Counted from the stretch's first letter, positions 24,332 to 34,520 are shown. The stretch: DNA of 64,000 nucleotides from Flavobacterium potami (GCF_020026915.1 NZ_JAINUY010000009.1:186001-250000); one strand, 5' to 3'. Program-made: numbers and translations. The notes: a model not told the origin generated them from the letters alone.

Positions 24332-25975
24332 TTAATTTTCTTCAACTCTAAACCAATCATAATCGGCATAACTGCTGTCATTAATAGTTTTAGATCCCGT
24401 TGCAAAAAGTCCAATTTTGGCACCAACCCATCTTCCTGCGCTAGGTTTGAACGATTCGCCTAACTTTTTGAAATTCTTTCCATCCAAACTATAATAAAAA
24501 GTAACTTTCGCATCAAAAGGTTCTTTGTTCTGAACCATTTCTACTTTGGCGCGCAAACTCACTTCTTTTTTATTTACAGGAATTGACGCGATTTCTTTCT
24601 CTGCTTCTTTAGAAGTTCTCGCACTTTTCATTGAGCGTTGTACTAAATTCAAATTGCCCATTTTATCCTGTTCAATTGCTATATAAGCGTAATCTTCACC
24701 AAAAACAATCAAACCTGAGCTGCATACTCCTGCATCTGGGTTATTTTCGAAAGTCAATTTTGTTGTTGTTGTAAAATTGGCACCTGGAAATTTTTGCAAT
24801 AACAGATTCGGCATCATCCACATGGTCTTAATTCCCTCTTTCCTCGGAATACAATTCAGACGCATAAAACCAAGATTTGCCGATGACCAGCCCCAATGTT
24901 CCTCAGGATTCTGATTGGCTTGCCATTGCCATTGCAAACCCAATTGATGACTATTAAATTCATCGGATGTAATTAATGGTGTTGCTGGATAATTTTTGCC
25001 TACATTTGGTTTGGTCCATTCCATAACAGGTTCTCCAATCCCATCTTTATTGGTATCTTTTCCCATAATTGGCCAGCCGTCTTTCCAAGTTACAGGTTGT
25101 AAGTGAACAACGCGTCCGTAAGCCCAACGATCTTGAAAATGTAAAAACCATCCGTCTCCGTTTGGCGTTTCGACATAACCTCCCTGATGTGGTCCATTTA
25201 CAGGAGAATCTCCTTGGTTTAAAACCACTTTAAATTCATAAGGTCCCCATACATTTTTAGAACGCATTGCCAATTGCCATCCTGGTTTTACACCTCCTGC
25301 AGGAGCCATAATCCAATAATAACCGTCGCGCTTGTATATTTTTGAACCTTCAACTGTGGTATGCCCTTTATGCCCATCAAAAACTAAAGCAGGATTTCCT
25401 ATTAGTTTCGTTCCGTCTGGTGCCATTTCAGACAACATTAAAACTGTTTTTACATTGGCACGACTTCCCGCGAAAGCGTAAGATAAATAAGCTTTTCCGT
25501 CTTCATCCCAAAACGGACAAGTATCTATAATTCCTTTTGCTTCTTTTACCAAAACCGGTTCTTCCCAAACAGCTGCTGGATTTTTAGTTTTAACCATAAA
25601 TATTCCAAAATCAGGATCTCCCCAATAAATAAAATATTCCCCATTGTGGTAACGAATAGACGGAGCCCAAACACCATCGCCATGACGAACTGTACGATAA
25701 TGTTCTATCGGAAATAGATTTTGCAATGCATATCCAACCAATTCCCAGTTTACAAGATCTTTGGAATGCAGAATAGGAAGTCCAGGAACACTATTAAAAC
25801 TAGATGCCGTCATGTAATAACCGTCTTCTCCCACGCAAACATCGGGATCAGAGTAATCTACATGTAAGATTGGGTTTTTATATTTTCCATTTCCCAAGTC
25901 AGCGTTCCAGCCTTGTGCACCTGCTCCTAAATACCAAAATAATCCGAAGGCGAGCAGTAATTGTTTGAATTTCAT
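24332..25975 (-). CDS. GH43 family glycosidase (arabinofuranosidase/xylosidase type)
   Basis: 547 residues. Five-bladed propeller glycosidase expected to remove arabinose (or xylose) from pectin side chains. Seen: signal peptide (to GAGAQG); catalytic base Asp43 in YSDPDV; pKa-modulating Asp151 in IIDTCPF; acid Glu209 in TTVEGSKI; the C-terminal 200 residues (SDEFNSHQLGLQWQWQAN ... DYDWFRVEEN) form the beta-sandwich common to the longer GH43 subfamilies. Lies between the surface glycan-binding protein gene and the GH105 gene. The exact linkage cannot be read from the sequence. Confidence 0.92.
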   Translation of the reverse strand: MKFKQLLLAFGLFWYLGAGAQGWNADLGNGKYKNPILHVDYSDPDVCVGEDGYYMTASSFNSVPGLPILHSKDLVNWELVGYALQNLFPIEHYRTVRHGDGVWAPSIRYHNGEYFIYWGDPDFGIFMVKTKNPAAVWEEPVLVKEAKGIIDTCPFWDEDGKAYLSYAFAGSRANVKTVLMLSEMAPDGTKLIGNPALVFDGHKGHTTVEGSKIYKRDGYYWIMAPAGGVKPGWQLAMRSKNVWGPYEFKVVLNQGDSPVNGPHQGGYVETPNGDGWFLHFQDRWAYGRVVHLQPVTWKDGWPIMGKDTNKDGIGEPVMEWTKPNVGKNYPATPLITSDEFNSHQLGLQWQWQANQNPEEHWGWSSANLGFMRLNCIPRKEGIKTMWMMPNLLLQKFPGANFTTTTKLTFENNPDAGVCSSGLIVFGEDYAYIAIEQDKMGNLNLVQRSMKSARTSKEAEKEIASIPVNKKEVSLRAKVEMVQNKEPFDAKVTFYYSLDGKNFKKLGESFKPSAGRWVGAKIGLFATGSKTINDSSYADYDWFRVEEN

Positions 25976-26078
25976 TGTATTGATTTTTATTATATAATTC
26001 GCTTCATTAAAACATCAACAAAAGCTATGACATTTTAAAAGTTTAATTTCTTCTATTAATTTGTAAAAGACAGTACAT

Positions 26079-26108
26079 TGAAGTATCCTCAACCACAAGG
26101 ATACTTCA
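26079..26108. promoter_or_regulatory. Hairpin between the SusC/D block and the enzyme block
   Basis: TGAAGTATCCT / AGGATACTTCA, a perfect 11-bp stem with an 8-nt loop, extended outward by AGTAC/GTACT. It lies 41 bp past the glycan-binding protein stop and 104 bp before GH43. It lacks a T run, so partial termination or mRNA processing is more likely than full termination. Confidence 0.55.
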
Positions 26109-26148
26109 TGAAAGTACTGAAACCACTTAATTAACAAAACTTAAGAAC

Positions 26149-27798
26149 TTAAGGTAACCATCTTGTGTCTCCTACTTTATTGGTAACAATTGGTGAATTT
26201 GGATCTTTAATCATCAAATTACCATTTGCAGGATCAACAAATAAATTTTGTGCGCTTATACCTAGATCGGTTCCCTGAATTGCAGAAGCCCCTAATAGAT
26301 AGTCGGTAGTTGTATAATTGTTTCCGTATGTTGTTGGCGTATTGGCCGCAATTGCTTGGATTACTTTACCGCAAGCAGATGCCATTAATACATTCTTAAA
26401 GATCAAAGTAGATCCCACAGCATTCGGTATATTGATTAATGCTCTGTTATAGGCATAATCATAAAGCGTAATATTTTGATATTCTAGTTGAATTGGATAA
26501 GCCGAAGTACCATAATCAAACAAGTTTTTAAAGTTTCTATTTTTATCTGTTGTTTGATAATAATCTCTCATGAAAGTACAGTTTGCGAATTTGGCTTTCT
26601 TTACGTTATCTGCTCCAGCAGAACCAAAGACAAATGTCCCGTAAGGTCCTGTATGTCCTCCAACCTGATCGAATGTACAGTAGCTCATATCAAACACGCC
26701 AATTTCTTTGTATTTTCCGTTTCCTTGATGTCTCCAGAATCCACGTTTGAAATAATTAAAAACACAGTTGTAGAAAGTAATTTTATCTATTTTCCAAGCG
26801 GTACCACTATTAAAGAAATAACTAGCATCGATCGTCTGATAAAAACGAATGTTTTCAAAAACCAATTCCGACAAATACGAACCTTCGGTAATGTTCCAGT
26901 TTCCGTTCATTTCAATCTGTGGACGTTCTCCCTCCGTTCCACCTGTCAATTTAAATCCTTTTGAGATTGTGAAAGGTGTAATTTTAAACAAAGAACCTGC
27001 TTCTAAGAAATATTCTGTTCCTTCTGGAATTGTCGGATCATCGTTGTTTGTTCTCAATAAAGCATCTAAATCCATACCTTTTGTAACAATAATAGTTGAC
27101 TGTGATGGTCCCGCAGAACGGAAAGAAACTTGATTATACGGTTTATCGTAACGTCTTGGTTTATTATTATCGAAGATGTTAAGATTGTATAAGGTATTTT
27201 TTTCTAAACCTGTTAGAGTTGCTTCACCTTTACTGATTTCAGAAGCCGTTAATTTACGTCCGATTGCTGGAATTTCAGCAGATTGTGCTGGAGCTACAGA
27301 AATACTATCGACTGGATTTTTTGAAGAAACAGCCCAAGTTACAGTTACTTCTGTTTCGGTTACATTTACTCTTTCTACATCATTTAAAATAGCATCAAAC
27401 GGCGGACGATCTTCTGTCAATGCGTTGGTATAAGACCACTGCGAATTATGGCCATCTATAGCATGATTAGATCTTACTCTTACATAAAACTGCGTTTTAT
27501 ACGGAATATCATCCATTAAGAGTTGTGTGTCTGTTGTCGTGTACGATTTGTACAAGCTTTTGTAATAATTGTCTAAATGCAACTCAACGGTATAAGATGC
27601 CGCATCATTGACTTTATACCACACAACAGCAATTGAGTTTCCTCTTACTAAAGGAGCGGTAAGTACGAATTTTGGCTGAAATAAATCTTGTTCCTGTGGA
27701 TATTTAAACTCATCGTTCTCACAAGATACCAGCATTTCTCCGAAGGCAATTAAACCTATAAGAGACAATATATAAAGTATTTTTTTAAAGTTTTTCAT
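26149..27798 (-). CDS. Surface glycan-binding lipoprotein (FnIII + DUF4957/DUF5123-like)
   Basis: 549 residues. Seen: lipoprotein signal with Cys26 (MLVSCENDE, acidic residues after Cys suggest surface display); two fibronectin-III-like domains (about 45-130 and 135-228); a beta-helix-like segment (about 235-395, TIIVTKGMDLDALLR, LVFENIRFYQT); and a C-terminal part ending NKVGDTRWLP, typical of DUF4957/DUF5123 proteins that follow SusD in pectin loci. Predicted to hold pectic fragments next to SusC/D at the outer membrane. Starts 12 bp after the SusD stop. A related segment with the same GDxRW end occurs in the giant CE8-PL1 protein. Confidence 0.82.
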   Translation of the reverse strand: MKNFKKILYILSLIGLIAFGEMLVSCENDEFKYPQEQDLFQPKFVLTAPLVRGNSIAVVWYKVNDAASYTVELHLDNYYKSLYKSYTTTDTQLLMDDIPYKTQFYVRVRSNHAIDGHNSQWSYTNALTEDRPPFDAILNDVERVNVTETEVTVTWAVSSKNPVDSISVAPAQSAEIPAIGRKLTASEISKGEATLTGLEKNTLYNLNIFDNNKPRRYDKPYNQVSFRSAGPSQSTIIVTKGMDLDALLRTNNDDPTIPEGTEYFLEAGSLFKITPFTISKGFKLTGGTEGERPQIEMNGNWNITEGSYLSELVFENIRFYQTIDASYFFNSGTAWKIDKITFYNCVFNYFKRGFWRHQGNGKYKEIGVFDMSYCTFDQVGGHTGPYGTFVFGSAGADNVKKAKFANCTFMRDYYQTTDKNRNFKNLFDYGTSAYPIQLEYQNITLYDYAYNRALINIPNAVGSTLIFKNVLMASACGKVIQAIAANTPTTYGNNYTTTDYLLGASAIQGTDLGISAQNLFVDPANGNLMIKDPNSPIVTNKVGDTRWLP

Positions 27799-27810
27799 GC
27801 TTTTCTTGAT

Positions 27811-29706
27811 TTAAAAATTAAATCCATAATAATTTTGAATCGCTCCTCTATGATCTGTAATTACCTTTGAAGGATAAGGACATAAATAACGTAATGGATC
27901 CGTAGGTGATACCGATGAAGCATTGTTGTAATTGATAAACCCTCTAAAGCTCCATTTGATATCGTTTCTTGGTTCGTAACTTGCCGTGTCGTTGTTTAAG
28001 GAATACCAACTTACCGCAAACGGAAGTTCTGTATAACCAGCAGGGCGAGCCTGAAGAATTTCATCAATTCCTTTGATATCTAAAATTGTTCTGCCCGAGT
28101 TAACTGGATCTGGAATGTTTTTATAATAAATACTTCCAGGAACTTGGTCGATGCCTGGCACATAAGCTCCATTTGCGACACGCCCCCAATTGTATAATTT
28201 AAAATACTGATTGTAAACCACTTCACTAAATTTATTCCAACGTGCTAGATCAAATTTACGTTTGCTTTCTCCTCCAAACTCCCATTTACGTTCATCCATT
28301 ATAGCCTTAAAGAATAAATCTGGTGATGATTTAGATAGTACATAATTATCTACTTTGGTTCCCCAATCAGCTTGAGCAAAAGCTCTTCTTCGCACACGTC
28401 TTAAACATTCCTTAGCATCTTCACGAGGGCCAAAACGTTCGTTTACTGCTTCTGCGTACATTAAGAGTACATCTGCAAATCGCATCCAAGAATAATTGAT
28501 TCCCGTTCCTTTTTGGCTTGTGCTTCCCAACGGATCATTCATCCATAATTTAGACCATTTCCCAACAGCCAAACGAGCCAAATCCAAACGAATTACTTGA
28601 TTTAAATTTTGATCGTATGAAAGCGGTGCGCAAGTAACATCTCTTCTTAAATCTTTATTATCGAATGAATAAAGGTATTCTCCACATAAACTAAGAGTTC
28701 CTGAAGCACTTCCGTAAGGATGATTCCCTTCAACAATCGGAATTCCTGCCAAATAACCGTACTCACCTGTAGAGTTTTTCAGCATTGGAATTGAGAAAAT
28801 AACGTCATCATTGACTGGAGTTTCCCAATTATTCTGCTTCATCCAAAAATCTCTAAAACCTAGTTTTAAATCATGCTGTCTGCCTAAAATTACTTTTTCT
28901 AAATATTGAATTGCCGTATCATAATACTGCTCGTGATTTGTTCCTCTTTCCATGCGTCCGATACTGGCTGGATTGTTTTCGTCTGGGCGAAGTGTCCACC
29001 CTCCTCTTGTAAGCGCCAATAATCCGATCAACCCTTGATTAAAACTTCTAGAAGCGCGTTCCACTCCATAATCCAATTCGCTGGCATTTTTCATTAAAGG
29101 CTCAACCGACTTCAAATCGTCAATTAAAAATTCAAGAATTACATTTCGATCTGTGGTTCCGACAGCAAAATTTTCATCTCCTGTTGAAGATTTAGTACGA
29201 AAAACAACATCTCCCCAAATGCGAATCATATCTAAGTAAACCATAGCACGAATCGTTTTCACTTCTCCATACATCTGCATAATATTGGAAGGCGCATTTT
29301 TTGGATCTGCTTTATACAAATCTGAACTCTCAATTCCTTCAATAACATCATTTGCCGTATTGATAATTTTATACATGGCGCTCCAAGTACCATTTAAAGT
29401 AGTCCAATAAGGTTTTGGATCGTAACAGGCAATATCAGAACCGTTTCCGTTTACTGTATTGGTTGCAACGCCAGACATTTCTACGTCTGTGTTTGTATTA
29501 AAAACAAATGCAACACGGTTCGCATAAGCATCATCTGTAAGCATAAGCGTATACACACCCGCAACAGCAGATTGAATGTCTTTTTCTGATTTAAAAATTT
29601 CTGCTTGGGTAAAGCCAGATCCAGGCTGTACATCTAGATATTCATCGCAGGCTGTAAAAGACAGCGCAACAACTAGCAGAAAACTAAAGATTATCTTTTT
29701 ATTCAT
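27811..29706 (-). CDS. SusD/RagB-family nutrient-binding outer membrane lipoprotein
   Basis: 631 residues; lid and glycan receptor of the SusC/D transporter. Seen: lipoprotein signal with Cys20 (SFTACDEYLDVQP), FTQAEIFKSEKDIQSAVAGVY (N-terminal SusD helix), TPR-like helices with TIRAMVYLDMIRIWGD, RFADVLLMYAEAVN and the C-terminal DERKWEFGGESKRKFDLARW signature. Starts 25 bp after the SusC stop. Expected substrate is pectic oligosaccharide given the neighbouring CE8, GH28, GH105 and PL1 genes. Confidence 0.95.
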   Translation of the reverse strand: MNKKIIFSFLLVVALSFTACDEYLDVQPGSGFTQAEIFKSEKDIQSAVAGVYTLMLTDDAYANRVAFVFNTNTDVEMSGVATNTVNGNGSDIACYDPKPYWTTLNGTWSAMYKIINTANDVIEGIESSDLYKADPKNAPSNIMQMYGEVKTIRAMVYLDMIRIWGDVVFRTKSSTGDENFAVGTTDRNVILEFLIDDLKSVEPLMKNASELDYGVERASRSFNQGLIGLLALTRGGWTLRPDENNPASIGRMERGTNHEQYYDTAIQYLEKVILGRQHDLKLGFRDFWMKQNNWETPVNDDVIFSIPMLKNSTGEYGYLAGIPIVEGNHPYGSASGTLSLCGEYLYSFDNKDLRRDVTCAPLSYDQNLNQVIRLDLARLAVGKWSKLWMNDPLGSTSQKGTGINYSWMRFADVLLMYAEAVNERFGPREDAKECLRRVRRRAFAQADWGTKVDNYVLSKSSPDLFFKAIMDERKWEFGGESKRKFDLARWNKFSEVVYNQYFKLYNWGRVANGAYVPGIDQVPGSIYYKNIPDPVNSGRTILDIKGIDEILQARPAGYTELPFAVSWYSLNNDTASYEPRNDIKWSFRGFINYNNASSVSPTDPLRYLCPYPSKVITDHRGAIQNYYGFNF

Positions 29707-29731
29707 CTTTGTGAGATTTAATATTGTTTAA

Positions 29732-32700
29732 TTAAAATGACAACTGTACTCCAAAAGCATAGTTTCGTGTTCTTGGATAAGCGTTGTAATCAATATTTGG
29801 TGTTAATCCGGTTTCTAGATTAGTATCTGGATCGTATCCAGAATAGTTCGTCCAAACAAACAAGTTGCTTCCTGTAGCATACAATCTGATTCTGCTGAAT
29901 CCTATTTTTGAGCTGTTTTGTTTTGGAATAGTAAATCCAATACTTAGTGTGTTTAATCTTAAGAAAGAACCATCTTCAACCGCGTACGACATCGCAATAG
30001 GACGCCCAATAGATACCGGATTCCACATTGTAGCATTTTCGTTCTGTTTTGCCAGTTGTTCAGGCGAATAACGAAGATCGTTCCCCATGTCATCATAATT
30101 TCTCCAACGGTTGTTTAATCCTACATCCATACTAAAATTGTTTTGATTGTTCTGGTAGAAAGAAGTTGTCATGATTTTATTGGCATTATACACATCAAAC
30201 CCATACATGAAGTTGAAGAAGGCTGTTAAATCAAAATTTTTCCAGATGGCATTTACACCAAAACCTCCCGAAAAATCTGGATTTGTATCTCCAATTACTT
30301 TTCTGTCTTTATCTCCAATTACATAGCTGTTTGGATCTGAAGGATCAACAGGAGTCAGTTTTTTAAACTTTGCATTTCCTGGAACTGGGTCGCCAGAAAG
30401 GTTTTTTGAATTGGCAACTCCCTCTTTCAATTTCCAAGTTCTCGTTACTGCATCAAAAGATTCGAAATCGTCCATAGTGTAGAAACCGTCATTTACAAAT
30501 CCGTAAATTAAACCTTTTGTTCCGCCTACATAAGCGCGGTAATCATCGTCGTTTAACAATTGTGTTCCTGCCCAGCTAGAACTTAAAATCCATTCTTGTT
30601 CTCCGCTTGCCAGTTTATCAATTTTGTTTTTGTTATAACCAATATTAAAAGTCAAATCAACTTGAAAATCTTTTTTTCTAATCACACTTCCATTAAGAGC
30701 CAATTCGACACCTTTATTAGAAGTCTGTCCAACGTTGGTCATCATTTTTGTAAAACCAGAAACCGCTGCAATATCAGACGGCACCAATAAATCTTTTACT
30801 TTATTATGATAAAAATCTAAAGTACCTGTAAGTCTTTCTTTGAAAAAACCAAAATCAAGACCTAGGTTTGCTGTATAAGTCGTTTCCCATTTCACGTTGG
30901 GATTGTTCAGATATTTGTCGTTATAAAAATTATAGTAGTAATGATTCTCTTCTCCCCATCCTACAGAACGATCTCTCGAAACTCCATAATATTTTGCATA
31001 CAGATCGCCTTTAATTCTATCATTTCCAGAAGCTCCATAACTTAAACGAAGTTTTAAATTGGAAACAGTTTGACTTTCTTTCAAGAAACTTTCATTTGAA
31101 ATTCTCCATGCAAAAGCACCCGCAGGAAAAACTCCCCATCTGTTATCAGGACCAAATTTGGTAGAACCATCAGTACGAACGGTAAACGTAAAAAGATAGC
31201 GATCGTCGTAACCATAATTGGCTCTTCCAAAAAACGAAGAAATTCTATTTGGAGATTCTGCATTTGAACCATTATCAAAAGGAGTTCCTAATGCTAGATT
31301 GTCTAAAGCTTTTTGGCCAGTTATGTCTTCAGGGAAATAACGAGTACGGAAAAACTTAAGAGAACTTTGCTGATCTTTTATCTCTTGTCCGACCATCAAT
31401 TGAAAATCGTGACGCTCTTTTAATTTAAATCCGTAGTTTAAAACGTTATTTAGCTGCCAGCGAGGCGACTGCGTCATCGACCAATACGTTAGCGGTAGAT
31501 TATTATTTTCTAATGCCGTTCTGGTATCTGTACCCCAAAAACGTCCATCCTCAGCATATTTGTATTCATAACCAAATGAAGAACGAAGCGTTAAGCCTTT
31601 TTTAATCGTCCACGTTAAAGCTCCTTGAGTATTAAATGTTCTTGTAATGCGTTGACGGTAGTTTTTCTCTGCTTCTTCGAATGGATTAAAACGAGGTTTA
31701 ATTTCATAATCATCTGGATCAAAATAAGTATTGTCTTCTGGTAAAGTCATGTATTCTTCTAATCCAGCTGTTGGTGCTTCTCGCAAAGCTCTAAGCAAAC
31801 TCACTCCGTCTGTTCCAGAACCATCAATAGTTTGATTTGTCAAACGAGTTTGATATTCGAACGTAAGATTATCTGTTAATTTTGAATTTAAAATTAAATA
31901 CATATAATTCTGACGCATTCCTGTTCCTAACAAAACACCTGGCTGCTCTTGATTTACAAACGTAAATTTGAACTTTGTTTTTTCGCTTCCTCCGCTCACA
32001 TTTATATCAGTGTATCTTGCAATCGGATTACTTCCAAAAATTTCATTTTGCCAATCTGTACCTTTATTTCCTTTATAAATGTAAAATTCGCTTGGTCTGC
32101 CATACATATTATAAAATCCAGTTGGGTTAGATGATCCTTTACGTGCAAACTCATACTGCAACATAACAAACTCATACGGATCCATAACGTCCAGATGATT
32201 GGCAAGCGTTTTAATCTGCGTGTAGTTATGAATGTTTACTGATACTTTTCCTGCTTTAGGTACTTTAGTTGTAACAATAATAACTCCATTTGCTCCTCTC
32301 GCACCGTATACCGCTGTAGATGCAGCATCTTTTAAAACCTCTACAGATTCGATATCTGTTGGTGGAATATCATTTAAATTGGCAACCTCAAAACCGTCCA
32401 CTAAGATTAATGGCGAGTTGTCCTCTGTAATAGACCCTCCTCCACGAATTCTAATTTTTACATCTGCTCCTGGCGAACCGTCGACTGTTGTAACCTGAAC
32501 TCCAGGAAGTCTTCCTGTTAAGGCTTCAGCAACATTCGCTGTTGGCACTTTTGCCAATTCGGTTCCTTTTATACTGGCAACGGCTCCCGTTAAGTTTTTA
32601 CGTTTTTGCGTACCGTAACCAATAACGACAACTTCATTTAGTTCGCTATTCGACTCTTTCATAGTTACCGTAATTCCAGATGTTCGTCCTTTAAGTGGCA

Positions 32701-32953
32701 CTATTTCATCATTCATTCCAACAAATTTGACAATCAAAACTGCTGTTTCTGGATCTGCTACCGCTATACTGAATTTACCATCAATATCGGTAACGCCATT
32801 TGTCTTTTCATTCTTTACCATAATTGTTGCGCCCGGAATACCTGCCATATTATCCCTAACCATACCACTCACGGTTGTACGCTTCTGAGCATAAATACCT
32901 CCTGTTAAAAATAGGACGGCTAAAATGCTCCAGATATATTTTTTTATAGTCAT
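29732..32953 (-). CDS. SusC/RagA-family TonB-dependent glycan importer
   Basis: 1073 residues; outer-membrane channel importing oligosaccharides with SusD. Seen: signal peptide (to GGIYAQ), carboxypeptidase-regulatory-like domain (VSGMVRDNMAGIPGATIMVKN), SusC plug with VVVIGYGTQKRKNLTGAVAS, RLPGVQVTT, IRIRGGGSI and YGARGANGVIIVTTK, then a barrel ending YAFGVQLSF. The 157-bp gap to the upstream lipoprotein may hold a promoter, though none could be fixed. Confidence 0.95.
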   Translation of the reverse strand: MTIKKYIWSILAVLFLTGGIYAQKRTTVSGMVRDNMAGIPGATIMVKNEKTNGVTDIDGKFSIAVADPETAVLIVKFVGMNDEIVPLKGRTSGITVTMKESNSELNEVVVIGYGTQKRKNLTGAVASIKGTELAKVPTANVAEALTGRLPGVQVTTVDGSPGADVKIRIRGGGSITEDNSPLILVDGFEVANLNDIPPTDIESVEVLKDAASTAVYGARGANGVIIVTTKVPKAGKVSVNIHNYTQIKTLANHLDVMDPYEFVMLQYEFARKGSSNPTGFYNMYGRPSEFYIYKGNKGTDWQNEIFGSNPIARYTDINVSGGSEKTKFKFTFVNQEQPGVLLGTGMRQNYMYLILNSKLTDNLTFEYQTRLTNQTIDGSGTDGVSLLRALREAPTAGLEEYMTLPEDNTYFDPDDYEIKPRFNPFEEAEKNYRQRITRTFNTQGALTWTIKKGLTLRSSFGYEYKYAEDGRFWGTDTRTALENNNLPLTYWSMTQSPRWQLNNVLNYGFKLKERHDFQLMVGQEIKDQQSSLKFFRTRYFPEDITGQKALDNLALGTPFDNGSNAESPNRISSFFGRANYGYDDRYLFTFTVRTDGSTKFGPDNRWGVFPAGAFAWRISNESFLKESQTVSNLKLRLSYGASGNDRIKGDLYAKYYGVSRDRSVGWGEENHYYYNFYNDKYLNNPNVKWETTYTANLGLDFGFFKERLTGTLDFYHNKVKDLLVPSDIAAVSGFTKMMTNVGQTSNKGVELALNGSVIRKKDFQVDLTFNIGYNKNKIDKLASGEQEWILSSSWAGTQLLNDDDYRAYVGGTKGLIYGFVNDGFYTMDDFESFDAVTRTWKLKEGVANSKNLSGDPVPGNAKFKKLTPVDPSDPNSYVIGDKDRKVIGDTNPDFSGGFGVNAIWKNFDLTAFFNFMYGFDVYNANKIMTTSFYQNNQNNFSMDVGLNNRWRNYDDMGNDLRYSPEQLAKQNENATMWNPVSIGRPIAMSYAVEDGSFLRLNTLSIGFTIPKQNSSKIGFSRIRLYATGSNLFVWTNYSGYDPDTNLETGLTPNIDYNAYPRTRNYAFGVQLSF

Positions 32954-33110
32954 AACTAGAATATTTTTATTTGATTAAAAGCCTCGATTTGGATTTCTTA
33001 TAATAGAATTATTAAAAATCAACACATTAACCTTTTACAGCTATCATGTTGTTTTTTAAATCCAAGCAATGGCTAATAGTATTTAGTATTGGTTTGTTTA
33101 GAAAAGAAGT

Positions 33111-33863
33111 TTATTCGTTTATAAGAAAATCGACACTTGTAACCATATTGCCTTCAATGGCAAAAGTTCCTTGTAATTCTTTGGTCTTCACCACTTCCAT
33201 GTTCTGATTCAGGCATTCAATTTTAACACGAACGTTATTCGCTTCTTCACCCGTTTGAAATAAAACAAAATCGTCTGTGTAGTTGATTCCCCCACTCGCT
33301 GTTGCTTTACTCCTTGTTACAAACATGTCTTCTTTAATGTATGTTCCGTCAACAACTTTGTAACCGCTTCTTTTTACCAAAACCGTAGTTTTAATTGTGG
33401 TATAACTTCTATCGGCGGTAATGTCTAAAGTTTTCAAGCGAAGTATTCCCGTTCGCGTGATAATGTTTAGTGTTAATGGTTCTTCAAAAGGCGAAGCATA
33501 AGGCATTGCATCTGATAGATTTACAGCCTGATTGGCTAATGCCGGTTGCGGAACAATCAAGTCATTCAAATTCGTTGGCGATGGAATCATTTGCTCAGGA
33601 AAGTCTGAGGCTACCATTTTGTATTTTCCATCATCTAAGGAAAAAGGATAAAGCGAACTGTAATTTGCAGCGTATTCCCCATTTTCTTTGTACACAAAAA
33701 GAGGTCTGGTTGAGATACCTACATTTAAATTCCAAGCGACACCGTTTAATTGAAAATCTAGCTTTTTAACTGTATGACTTTCATATTTTAGATCATCACT
33801 AGAGCAGGAATTTAGAAGAAAAAATAACCCTGCTCCTAGAATCAAATTTTTAATCATTTTCAT
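33111..33863 (-). CDS. Unclassified PUL-associated lipoprotein
   Basis: 250 residues. Seen: lipoprotein signal with Cys20 (FFLLNSCSSDDLK, with acidic residues after Cys). The rest is beta-rich, with LDFQLNGVAWNLNVGISTRP, an ordered middle with MIPSPTNLNDLIVPQP, and a C-terminal domain (VRVKIECLNQNMEVVKTKELQGTF). No catalytic motif and no family I can name. Position directly upstream of susC and in the same orientation suggests an extra glycan-binding or assembly role at the surface, but this is inference. Confidence 0.72.
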   Translation of the reverse strand: MKMIKNLILGAGLFFLLNSCSSDDLKYESHTVKKLDFQLNGVAWNLNVGISTRPLFVYKENGEYAANYSSLYPFSLDDGKYKMVASDFPEQMIPSPTNLNDLIVPQPALANQAVNLSDAMPYASPFEEPLTLNIITRTGILRLKTLDITADRSYTTIKTTVLVKRSGYKVVDGTYIKEDMFVTRSKATASGGINYTDDFVLFQTGEEANNVRVKIECLNQNMEVVKTKELQGTFAIEGNMVTSVDFLINE

Positions 33864-34196
33864 ATCTGTTAAATTTAAAAATGATACAAATTTTCCTTTT
33901 GATTCACTTCAGGACAGCAGTCCAAAATTGGCAGTTGATTGGTAATGTTGGTTTGGTTCATAATTTTGGTTTTAAGGTTAGTTAGTAAAAAATCAGTTAA
34001 GATTACGAAGCAAAACTAGAAATAGGATATCTCAAATAGGGGTATTTTTTGCTTTTCAGAATGGTACAAATCGCTATTTCAGCACATTTAATCAACTATT
34101 CACTAACTTTTTCTTACTTTTTTTATTTAATGCAAAAAAATATCATAAATAAAAATAGATATCACAAAGCCTGTATTTACATTTTTTATCATTCTT
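33864..34196. promoter_or_regulatory. Upstream region of the SusC/D operon
   Basis: AT-rich, without a supported gene. This stretch, or the 157-bp gap at 32954-33110, must hold the promoter and the HTCS binding site of the pectin operon. A CAAAACTA box at 34012-34019 reads TAGTTTTG on the minus strand (fits TAnnTTTG), but no -33 box is correctly spaced, so no promoter is claimed. Confidence 0.35.
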
Positions 34197-34520
34197 CCCC
34201 AGGTTGAAACCTTAGTATATATTTAATAATATTGGGGATAAAATGCTCTAGAGAAATATTGGGACAATACATTACGTTCCCAAGGTTAAAACCTTGGGCT
34301 ATGTTTTATTAAGATTGCGTAGAAAATACTTGAGAGAAACATTGCCAATGGTTTTAACCATTGAGACGCAAAGAATATCTTCTATCGTTTCCCAAGGTTA
34401 AAACCTTGGGCTATGTTTTATTAAGATTGCGGAGAAAATGCTTGAGAGAAACATAGTCAATGGTTTTAACCATTGAGACGCAAAGAATATTTGTCCTAAG
34501 ATTAAAACCATTGGCTATAT
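34197..34520. repeat. REP-like palindrome array (112-bp tandem units)
   Basis: Two kinds of palindrome alternate. CCCAAGGTTAAAACCTTGGG occurs at 34279-34298 and 34391-34410, and CAATGGTTTTAACCATTG at 34346-34363 and 34458-34475. Each pair is exactly 112 bp apart. Degenerate copies sit at both ends (about 34197-34220 and 34493-34515). The links (GCTATGTTTTATTAAGATTGCG, in two pieces here, and GAGACGCAAAGAATAT) are also conserved. The block lies directly after the HTCS stop at 34536 and before the lipoprotein gene, so it may end or stabilise the HTCS transcript. No ORF. Confidence 0.85.

Noticed and set aside
34197..34520. Insertion sequence ends
   Set aside because: Palindromes are present but there is no transposase frame and the unit is a regular 112-bp tandem pattern, so REP-like is the better description.
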